Shown in pieces: positions 1 through 5,368 of a stretch of 5,368 bases of DNA. How positions within the stretch are numbered: the first letter of the stretch is position 1; every line of letters starts with the position of its first letter. The position numbers and the translations under genes are program-made. The DNA comes from Planctomycetaceae bacterium (GTDB lineage: Bacteria > Planctomycetota > Planctomycetia > Planctomycetales > Planctomycetaceae), in NCBI GenBank assembly GCA_020426065.1, contig JAGQQT010000313.1, positions 1 through 5,368 on the forward strand. The letters are read 5' to 3'. The notes beneath the pieces are model-generated. The model was not told the origin of the DNA and did not search any database. It saw only the letters and a list, made by a program, of their open reading frames with translations.

Positions 1-299
1 TCACCGATTCGTTCTGTGGCTTCAAAGCGTATCGGACTTCTGCTTTAAAGAAACTCCGGTTGACCATTGATGGTTATGCCATGCCGCTGCAGCTGTGGAT
101 TCAGGCAGCCTGTGCAGGCATGAAAATTGTCGAAGTTCCTGTGCCCCGAATTTACCTGGAAGAAAAACGCTCTTTCGGTGGTTCACTGGATGATTCTGCC
201 ATGCGGATGCAACATTATCAGGAAGTGATCCGTGCGGAGCTGGATCGTCTCTCGGCAGACTGTCGACAGATTCCTGTTCTCCAGGCGACTGATGAGTAA
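1..299 (+). CDS. Glycosyltransferase family 2, C-terminal fragment (5' end outside window)
   Basis: The open frame begins at base 3 and ends with TAA at 297-299, giving 98 residues. Near its start is a DSFCGFKAYR stretch, followed by a DGYAMPLQLWIQA segment and then EVPVPRIYLEEKRSFGGSLDD. This series (CGFKAYR, GYAMP, EVPV..IY, RSFGG) is typical of the C-terminal half of family 2 glycosyltransferases related to dolichol-phosphate mannose or polyprenol-phosphate sugar synthases. These move a sugar from a nucleotide donor to a lipid or other acceptor at the cytoplasmic face of the membrane. The donor-binding DxD region lies upstream and is not visible. The fragment ends in a short charged tail without membrane helices, so it lacks the GtrA-like membrane extension of some relatives. 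The next gene starts 53 bases later on the same strand with no terminator between. The family call is firm, but the substrate cannot be told. Confidence 0.85.
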   Translation, partial: TDSFCGFKAYRTSALKKLRLTIDGYAMPLQLWIQAACAGMKIVEVPVPRIYLEEKRSFGGSLDDSAMRMQHYQEVIRAELDRLSADCRQIPVLQATDE

Positions 300-352
300 C
301 CCAACATTCCTGACCGCTGATCTGCCCTGATCCTGATTGAAATTGACTGGCT

Positions 353-2005
353 ATGGACTGTTCCGCGTCGGCTGGGAGTTTGAGAGCTTCGCACACAACT
401 CCCGTTGAGCACATTCCGCGACATTATCGCGTCCCCCGCCAGGATGAAGGGCTGCTGATTGACCCTCCACTCAGCCAGGTCCAGGAACAGATTCTGCAAG
501 CCACGGAGAACTTCCAATCCCGGCCGGCCTCTGTCTGGGGGGAATCCCTGCAGGACTTGAGGACCTCCGCTCGCCACGAGCTGACACAACTGCTGAATCT
601 GCCGGACCTGAATCCCAATCAACCGCTCATCCTGACTGGCCATCAACCCGAGTGGATTCATCCGGGCGTCTTTCTGAAATCATTGGTGGCAGTGGCTTGT
701 ACGGAATCAACCGGAGGCATTGCCGCTCACATCACGATTGATTCCGATACGATCAAAACCCGGACGATCACTGTCCCTCAATGTGATCAGGGAGTCTGGA
801 CACACCAGAGGATCCCCATCCCCTTGTTAAAATCCGGCATCCCCTGGCAGGAAGCCCGCTGGGCTTCTTCCAACGTCATCCGAAAATTCAATAACGCATT
901 GCAGACAACTGAAGACTGTCTGCAGGAAAGTCCAATTGCCTCACGACTTCTGGAGTCATTTCCCGATATCAATCTGACCCCTGTCGAGATGATGATTGCC
1001 CTGCGTCAGTCGGTTGAGCAATCTGCCGGAGTGGACCTGCCGGATGTCCGCTTGAGTGCACTGACCCAGACACCGACCTGGCGATGGTTTCTCGCCGGTC
1101 TCATTACCAATGGCGAATCTCTATGTCAGGCCTACAACGCCGCTCTGGCCCGCTACCGCAAGGGGAATGATCTCCACAGCAACTCTCATCCCATGCCGGA
1201 CCTGCAACATGATGATTCCCTGACTGAACTCCCGCTCTGGTATTGGACCGTTGAGAATCCGCAAAGGAAAGCAGTCTGCCTGCGGTGGGAAAATGGAAAA
1301 CGACTTCTGACCACCCGAGACGGCAGGCAGGAAACTGTTCTGCCCGGAAACATGAGCGAAAGAGCGGAGATCATCTCTGCTCTGGAAACTCTTCAGGCCA
1401 ATGGAGGCCGGTTGCAGACCCGGGCATTGATGACCACGCTCTACCTGCGTTTGTTCCTCGCTGACTGGTTCATCCACGGAATTGGTGGAGCGAAATACGA
1501 TGAGGTCACCGATGATCTGATGCAGACCTGGCTGGGCCTCACTCCCCCTCCGTTTCAGGTGGCGACAGGAACATTCTGGCTGCCACTCAAGAAGGGACCA
1601 GAAAAACGGGAAGAGAGCCTCCAGGACAATCGCAGAAAATTGCGAAGAGCCCGTTTCCATCCGAACATCCTGTTCGACGAGTCAGATCGAGTCAGATACG
1701 CCAGTCTGCTTGATCGCAAACAGGAACTGATCCTGGCGCAACAGCAGTCCCGCACAACCGGACTGAGTCGGAGTCAAAGAAGAAAACGAACGCCCGACAA
1801 TCAGGAACGGTATCGGGAACTGGAAACGGTCCGTTCAGAGCTGGCGAAAATTGTGGAAAACCGTCTCGCTCAACTGGAACAGAAATGTCATGAGTTGAAG
1901 AATCAACAACAGCAGCGAGCGATCGCAGAATATCGCGAATATCCAATTTTGTTATATTCCCAACAGATGTTGCAGAAAATCCGTAATCAAGTCATGCAGT
2001 CATAA
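353..2005 (+). CDS. Conserved protein with TGHQP/HPG and GIGGAKYDE motifs, possible divergent BshC-like enzyme
   Basis: This is a 550-residue protein with no signal peptide or membrane helix, so probably cytoplasmic. Visible motifs are TGHQPEWIHPG at residues 95-105, IDSD at 129-132, and HGIGGAKYDE at 375-384. From about residue 413 to the end it is charged and strongly helical, rich in K, R, E and Q, and probably coiled coil. I associate the TGHQP..HPG and GIGGAKYDE motifs with an uncharacterised planctomycete family. Their order and spacing parallel BshC, the putative cysteine-adding enzyme of bacillithiol synthesis: a TGQQ..G motif with a following lysine, an acidic segment, a central G-rich G.GE.aY motif and a C-terminal coiled coil. 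The BshC link is an inference from motif order, and the residues differ at many points. The neighbouring glycosyltransferase is family 2, not the family 4 type of BshA. The ATG at 353 has no Shine-Dalgarno sequence, but an in-frame TGA at 344-346 rules out a longer reading. A start a few codons downstream is possible. Confidence 0.8.
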   Translation: MDCSASAGSLRASHTTPVEHIPRHYRVPRQDEGLLIDPPLSQVQEQILQATENFQSRPASVWGESLQDLRTSARHELTQLLNLPDLNPNQPLILTGHQPEWIHPGVFLKSLVAVACTESTGGIAAHITIDSDTIKTRTITVPQCDQGVWTHQRIPIPLLKSGIPWQEARWASSNVIRKFNNALQTTEDCLQESPIASRLLESFPDINLTPVEMMIALRQSVEQSAGVDLPDVRLSALTQTPTWRWFLAGLITNGESLCQAYNAALARYRKGNDLHSNSHPMPDLQHDDSLTELPLWYWTVENPQRKAVCLRWENGKRLLTTRDGRQETVLPGNMSERAEIISALETLQANGGRLQTRALMTTLYLRLFLADWFIHGIGGAKYDEVTDDLMQTWLGLTPPPFQVATGTFWLPLKKGPEKREESLQDNRRKLRRARFHPNILFDESDRVRYASLLDRKQELILAQQQSRTTGLSRSQRRKRTPDNQERYRELETVRSELAKIVENRLAQLEQKCHELKNQQQQRAIAEYREYPILLYSQQMLQKIRNQVMQS

Positions 2006-2048
2006 ACTTCGGTTTCTGACTGCATCCCTTCTCAAGGATCATCTCCTG

Positions 2049-3938
2049 ATGAATATCTCACTGGTAAATCGCCGGTCCACAGACCGGAATGCCTCAGTCT
2101 TGGCAGCGTTGCTGCTGGCAACTCTCTGTCAGTTCGGCTTGAATCCCCTCCCCTGCCAGGCATCGGATGCAGCTCTGAAAGCTGCCCGGATGGCGGAGCG
2201 GGAATTGATTTACTCCGACCTGATGTATTTCTCCGCCGATGCAATGGAAGGCCGGGATACCGGGAGCGAACAGCTCACCGAAGCGGCTCAGTTCCTGCAT
2301 CATCGGCTGGAAGAGTACGGTTACACCTTCCCGGAATCGGAACCGGATGGATTTCAGGAGTTTGTCATTCCCGGCAAGCCTGCCCTGGGTGAAAACAACA
2401 AACTGATTGTCAGCGGCGCTGTCGAGAATACATGGGCCGTCAATGAACAGTTTCGCACCTGCTCCTTCGGAGGGAGCGGCGAAGTGAATGCCCCGGTCGT
2501 CTTCTGCGGATATGGAATTGACGATCAGGAAAATGGATTTGATGAGTTCGCAGAAATTGAACTGAAAGGCAAAATTGCCCTGATCATGCGCCGGGTGCCC
2601 CAGCAGAAAAAGTTTGGCAGCCCGTACGTTTCCAAAAACGGAGTGATGGATGCCCAGCGGGCGGGACTCCGCACCAAAGCCCAGAACGCCATTGATCGAG
2701 GAGCGGTCGCGATCCTGTTCGTCAATGATCCGACATCCGCTGCCAACGACAAAGATGTATTGTTCCCGTTCGGATACGGAGGGACCGCAACCTTTCCCGA
2801 ACTCCCGATCATGCAGATCAAAGTCGAAACGGCCGATATCCTGCTCAAAGCAGGCATGGGAAAAACGCTTGCCGAACTCGAAACGGCCATCGATGAGGCC
2901 CTGAAACCGCACTCGGCAGAATTGAAGAACGTCACGGTGCAGATGCAGACCGACATTGACCTGACGGAACTGCATGCGGCCAATGTGATCGGTGTGCTGG
3001 AACCAACTGTCGGCAATTCGAACGAAACGATCGTGCTGGGAGCCCATTACGATCATGTCGGCTGGGGCACAACCGGTTCGCTGGCACCGGGTACGAATGC
3101 CATTCACAACGGAGCCGATGACAATGCCTCGGGCAGTATTGCCCTCTTGATGCTCGCCAAAAGACTGGCGTCTCTCAATATCGAACGCAGACGGCGAATT
3201 GTGCTGATCTGGTTTGCTGCGGAAGAAAAAGGGCTGCTGGGTTCCAAGCATTACGTCAAGAAGCCGATCTATCCGCTCGACCAGACCATCGCCATGTTGA
3301 ATCTCGATATGGTGGGGCGGATGTCGGATGAGAAAGTGACCGTCTTCGGCGTCGGGTCCAGCGATGTGTGGAACGGTTGGCTGGATCCGCTGGAAAAGAA
3401 AACTGAACTGAATTTCTTCCGGGAGAAAAAAGCATTCGGGCCGAGCGACCATGCCTCGTTCTATGAAAAGCAGGTGCCGGTCCTGCACCTGTTTACCGGA
3501 CTCCACGAAGATTATCACCGGCCGACAGATGACCTGGATGAAATCAATATTCAGGGAATTCAGCGGATAGATGATGTGCTGGAAGGGCTTGTGCTCGAAC
3601 TGCTCCGCACACCGGAACGCCCTCAATACATTGAAATCAAGGAATGGATTCGCGTCGGACAGCATGCAGGCGGACGTCCGAATCTGGGACTGATCCCGTA
3701 TCTGGAATCTCCAGACTCACCACTCCTCATTCAACAGGTTGTGGATGGGAGCCCCGCTGAGCGAGCAGGATTGAAACCCGAGGATTCGATCATCGAATTC
3801 AACAACCAGCCTGTGACCAATCGGGAACAGTTCTGGAAACAGGTTGACCAGTCTCAACCGGGTGAGACATATCCCGTGAAAGTGTTACGGGATGGCGAAC
3901 CGGTCGAATTATCAATCAAGCTGGGGAAACCCAGGTAA
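2049..3938 (+). CDS. Secreted M28-family zinc aminopeptidase with PA and C-terminal PDZ domains
   Basis: A 629-residue exported metallopeptidase. The N-terminus has a basic stretch (R8, R9, R13), a hydrophobic core at about 16-31 and a likely signal peptidase site after CQA at residue 38; no lipobox fits. Residues about 145-265 form a protease-associated (PA) domain (VVFCGYGI, LKGKIALI, GAVAILFVNDP). The M28 catalytic domain follows, with the expected di-zinc set: H333 and D335 in GAHYDH, D357/D358 in NGADDNASGS, E392/E393 in WFAAEEKG, D420 in LNLDMVGR, and H490 in DYHRPTDD. No catalytic residue is missing. A PDZ domain spans about 545-625, with NLGLIP, GSPAERAGLKPEDSI and VKVLRDGEPVEL. The family removes N-terminal amino acids from peptides; here it would act outside the cytoplasmic membrane, probably on peptides for nutrition or turnover. 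AAGGA at 2034-2038 sits 10 bases before the ATG. The gene follows the previous one by 43 bases and precedes the next by 26, suggesting one operon. Exact peptide specificity cannot be read. Confidence 0.93.
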   Translation: MNISLVNRRSTDRNASVLAALLLATLCQFGLNPLPCQASDAALKAARMAERELIYSDLMYFSADAMEGRDTGSEQLTEAAQFLHHRLEEYGYTFPESEPDGFQEFVIPGKPALGENNKLIVSGAVENTWAVNEQFRTCSFGGSGEVNAPVVFCGYGIDDQENGFDEFAEIELKGKIALIMRRVPQQKKFGSPYVSKNGVMDAQRAGLRTKAQNAIDRGAVAILFVNDPTSAANDKDVLFPFGYGGTATFPELPIMQIKVETADILLKAGMGKTLAELETAIDEALKPHSAELKNVTVQMQTDIDLTELHAANVIGVLEPTVGNSNETIVLGAHYDHVGWGTTGSLAPGTNAIHNGADDNASGSIALLMLAKRLASLNIERRRRIVLIWFAAEEKGLLGSKHYVKKPIYPLDQTIAMLNLDMVGRMSDEKVTVFGVGSSDVWNGWLDPLEKKTELNFFREKKAFGPSDHASFYEKQVPVLHLFTGLHEDYHRPTDDLDEINIQGIQRIDDVLEGLVLELLRTPERPQYIEIKEWIRVGQHAGGRPNLGLIPYLESPDSPLLIQQVVDGSPAERAGLKPEDSIIEFNNQPVTNREQFWKQVDQSQPGETYPVKVLRDGEPVELSIKLGKPR

Positions 3939-3964
3939 CACGACATCCAACGAGGAGAAAACAG

Positions 3965-4519
3965 ATGAACCTCGCAGAAAACCCCTGGCCCGCCGTCATT
4001 CTGGCTCTTGTGTTTGCGATTCTGTTTCTCCTGCGAGGTTCCAGTACCGGCCTGATGAAACACTGGCTGATCGCGGGATTCTTCCTGCTGATCGCGGGGA
4101 GTGTGTACCTCTACGAACTCTCCGTGATCACTCCTGCGGAAGAAGTCGAACTGCAGGTCCAGCAACTCCTGCAGAACTGCATCGACAACAATCGTGAGCA
4201 GGTGGTCGAGGCCATTTCGGATGGTCAAATGGGATTGAAGGCGATGGCCATGGCGGGCTTGAGCCTGGCCGATATCCATGATGACTTTCATCTCAGTGAT
4301 CTGTCGGTTGCGATGGCCGGCGAAAACTCCCGAGCCGTTTCCCACTTTCGAGGAAACGGCACCGTTTCGGTCTCTTCTCTGTCACAGTCCAGTCATGTGG
4401 CTACACGCTGGGAGCTGACCTGGCAGAAAGAAAACGATGCCTGGCGGATCATCAATATCCGCAGACTCGATCCGATTACCGGTGAAGAGATGCAGGTGCT
4501 CAAACGAGCCGAACACTGA
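3965..4519 (+). CDS. Two-helix membrane protein with NTF2-like extracytoplasmic domain, function unknown
   Basis: A 184-residue protein I cannot assign to a named family. Hydrophobic helices lie at about residues 8-23 and 34-50, separated by a short loop holding R24, K32 and H33. By the positive-inside rule the loop faces the cytoplasm and both ends face outward, so the soluble region from about 55 to 184 would be periplasmic. That region begins with a helix containing QVQQLLQNCIDNN, continues through alternating polar and hydrophobic strands, and ends with WELTWQKENDAWRIINI. The last segment resembles the final strands of NTF2/SnoaL-like folds, which often serve as ligand or partner binding domains; this is a pattern-based guess. 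GAGGAG at 3952-3957 lies 7 bases before the ATG and supports the start. The gene is 26 bases after the M28 peptidase, so the two are very likely co-transcribed, and a role in the same envelope process is plausible. It could instead be an unrelated small envelope protein. Confidence 0.82.
   Translation: MNLAENPWPAVILALVFAILFLLRGSSTGLMKHWLIAGFFLLIAGSVYLYELSVITPAEEVELQVQQLLQNCIDNNREQVVEAISDGQMGLKAMAMAGLSLADIHDDFHLSDLSVAMAGENSRAVSHFRGNGTVSVSSLSQSSHVATRWELTWQKENDAWRIINIRRLDPITGEEMQVLKRAEH
4334..4368. repeat. Perfect 9-bp hairpin plus a competing third arm inside a coding region
   Basis: GCCGTTTCC (4334-4342) and GGAAACGGC (4352-4360) are perfect reverse complements separated by 9 bases. A further CCGTTTC (4362-4368) copies part of the first arm and could compete for the middle arm, although its loop would be very short unless a pair opens. 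The whole lies within the two-helix protein gene, encoding the strand-rich part of its soluble domain. Coding constraint alone may explain it. Confidence 0.5.
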
Positions 4520-4522
4520 GAG

Positions 4523-4540
4523 AGGGTCTGGATCGACCCT
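4523..4540. terminator. Candidate stem-loop just after the two-helix protein gene
   Basis: AGGGTC and GACCCT form a perfect 6-base-pair stem around the 6-base loop TGGATC, beginning 4 bases after the TGA stop. No run of T follows, so it is not a standard intrinsic terminator. It may instead stabilise the 3' end of the upstream transcript. It is the only hairpin near the end of the presumed operon other than the larger dyad at 4666-4699. Confidence 0.25.
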
Positions 4541-4665
4541 GGAAACGCTGATTCCTTGCGAAAAGTTGTCAGAGAAAGCTATCGTGTCTCTGTTCAGCAG
4601 TGGACACATTCTCGTGTCTGTCAGGGACTGGAATTTCAATTTCCATGAACTGCAACGTTGACGCT

Positions 4666-4699
4666 CATTCTGGATTCACCTCACCAGTAATTCAGAATG
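4666..4699. repeat. Imperfect 11-bp inverted repeat in the 4520-4814 gap
   Basis: CATTCTGGATT (4666-4676) and AATTCAGAATG (4689-4699) pair over 11 positions with a single G-T wobble around a 12-base loop. The flanking T4665 and G4700 could add one more wobble pair. There is no T-tract on the plus-strand side. It lies about 115 bases before the start of the hendecad gene, so it could be an operator dyad, a leader RNA structure or a Rho-type termination element. Only the symmetry is certain. The rest of the 295-base gap shows no convincing gene or promoter. Confidence 0.5.
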
Positions 4700-4802
4700 G
4701 ATACAACACCCGGTTTCCACTGCCATCATCCTTTCAGATCATTTCAGTGACGGAGCACCAGTCGGTCGCTTGCGATCGAGGTTCTGTCTCAGTCGGGAAC
4801 AG

Positions 4803-4808
4803 AGGAGG
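4803..4808 (+). promoter_or_regulatory. Strong Shine-Dalgarno site for the hendecad protein
   Basis: AGGAGG is complementary to the conserved 3' end of 16S rRNA and stands 6 bases before ATG 4815. It fixes the start of a gene that has no stop codon within the window, and is the best such site in the region. Confidence 0.8.
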
Positions 4809-4814
4809 CAACCG

Positions 4815-5368
4815 ATGGGAGAATACAACGATCACAAGGAACATCGCAGCACACTCGTCGAACGGCTCGATTCAGACATCGGAGAAGCCTCTGCAGGAAT
4901 TGGTGTGATGCTGTCGGAACTGATTCGACGGACCTTACGGGGTGGCGTGGCCAAAATCGAAGAGGAGATGGATCAGTACGTCGAGGAAAAACTCGAAGTT
5001 TCGATCTCCGAACAGATGCCACGGTTTGAACAGACCGCCTCCAAAATGGCCGAAGGGACCGCCCGAACAGTTGCCTCGTCCCTGATCACCGAGACCGAAG
5101 ACCGTCTATCTGGTCAGATTGATGAGACACGCAAACAGGCCGAGACCAACGTCTCCACCGCTCGCCAGGATCTGACACAGGAAATTGCCTCCACCAGGCA
5201 GCAGGTTGAAGAACAGACTCGTTCCCTGCTGGCCGGAGAAATTGGCAGCCTGAAGGAAAAATCCTACAAGACCTACGAAAACATTCAGAGCGCTCTCCAG
5301 CAGCTCAGCAGCACTGCGGACTCCCTGAAGACTGAACTTTCCGCCGAGCAGCAACAGCGAACTGATGA
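4815..5368 (+). CDS. Helical coiled-coil protein with 11-residue repeats (3' end outside window)
   Basis: An open frame runs from the ATG at 4815 to the window edge without a stop, giving 184 complete codons plus two bases. AGGAGG at 4803-4808 ends 6 bases before the ATG, an excellent ribosome binding site. The protein is polar, rich in E, Q, S, T and A, and has very few aromatic residues. It shows no signal peptide or membrane helix in the visible part. Residues 80-134 fall into five 11-residue units starting at 80, 91, 102, 113 and 124, with hydrophobic or small residues at unit positions 1, 4 and 8 and often arginine at 5. The same spacing returns at 157-178. Such hendecads make extended helices seen in coiled coils, apolipoprotein-like and LEA-like proteins. 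Inferred roles are a scaffold, a membrane-surface binding protein or a partner of a larger complex; no enzyme motif is seen. The missing C-terminus could hold a membrane anchor or another domain. It is probably transcribed separately from the preceding gene, 295 bases away. Confidence 0.85.
   Translation, partial: MGEYNDHKEHRSTLVERLDSDIGEASAGIGVMLSELIRRTLRGGVAKIEEEMDQYVEEKLEVSISEQMPRFEQTASKMAEGTARTVASSLITETEDRLSGQIDETRKQAETNVSTARQDLTQEIASTRQQVEEQTRSLLAGEIGSLKEKSYKTYENIQSALQQLSSTADSLKTELSAEQQQRTD

Noticed and set aside
1121..1660. A 179-codon minus-strand open frame inside the BshC-like gene
   Set aside because: Overlaps conserved plus-strand motifs such as HGIGGAKYDE, and its product shows no coherent domain or ribosome binding site.
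1928..1958. AT-rich patch with TATATT and a GAATATC direct repeat near the end of the BshC-like gene, a possible internal promoter for the peptidase
   Set aside because: No -35 element at a suitable distance, and the repeat is explained by the coding sequence (EYREYP).
2072..2160. Twin-arginine or lipoprotein signal in the M28 peptidase
   Set aside because: The RR at residues 8-9 lacks the rest of the Tat motif, and the cysteines at 27 and 36 do not sit in a lipobox; a Sec signal peptide with cleavage after CQA fits better.
2094..3665. A 523-codon open frame on the minus strand opposite the M28 peptidase gene
   Set aside because: Its translation has no recognisable domain, while the plus strand encodes all M28, PA and PDZ motifs across the same span. 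Long antisense frames are common opposite genes with strong codon bias.
4556..4585. Possible promoter TTGCGA, 18 bases, TATCGT in the 4520-4814 gap
   Set aside because: Each hexamer matches the sigma-70 consensus at only four of six positions, which is not enough to call.
4783..4807. TCTGT/ACAGA pairing next to the ribosome binding site of the hendecad gene
   Set aside because: Only five base pairs with an 11-base loop; too weak to argue for occlusion of the site.
4600..4908. A 102-codon plus-strand open frame crossing the intergenic gap and the start of the hendecad gene
   Set aside because: It overlaps the well supported gene at 4815 in another frame, has no ribosome binding site, and its product looks random.

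Overview
The window reads as chromosomal DNA of a planctomycete, probably of the order Planctomycetales. This rests on family-level recognition: the glycosyltransferase tail and the TGHQP/HPG-type protein resemble proteins I associate with that phylum, and secreted M28 peptidases with PA and PDZ domains are common there. Base composition is moderate, with no obvious compositional island, and all five genes lie on the plus strand. There are no tRNA or rRNA genes, CRISPR arrays, insertion sequences or phage genes.

Layout. (1) Bases 1-299 are the C-terminal end of a family 2 glycosyltransferase of the polyprenol-phosphate-sugar-synthase type. (2) Bases 353-2005 encode a 550-residue cytoplasmic protein that I read as a very divergent relative of BshC, the bacillithiol-synthesis cysteine-adding enzyme; this assignment is an inference. 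(3) Bases 2049-3938 encode an exported 629-residue zinc aminopeptidase with a signal peptide, a PA domain, an M28 catalytic domain with its metal ligands, and a C-terminal PDZ domain. (4) Bases 3965-4519 encode a small protein with two membrane helices and a globular tail that looks NTF2-like. (5) After a 295-base gap with two stem-loop candidates, a gene starts at 4815 with a strong ribosome binding site and runs off the window. Its visible 184 residues form a polar, almost wholly helical protein with an 11-residue (hendecad) repeat.

The first four genes have gaps of 53, 43 and 26 bases and no convincing terminator between them, so they may be co-transcribed. The tightest pair is the M28 peptidase and the two-helix protein, which predicts a shared role at or outside the inner membrane. 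The fifth gene looks like a separate transcription unit.

The less ordinary content is the BshC-like protein, the hendecad protein, and a set of inverted repeats: 4666-4699 in the intergenic gap, 4334-4368 inside a coding region, and 2072-2087 just after the peptidase start codon. I found no clear sign of a defence system or mobile element.
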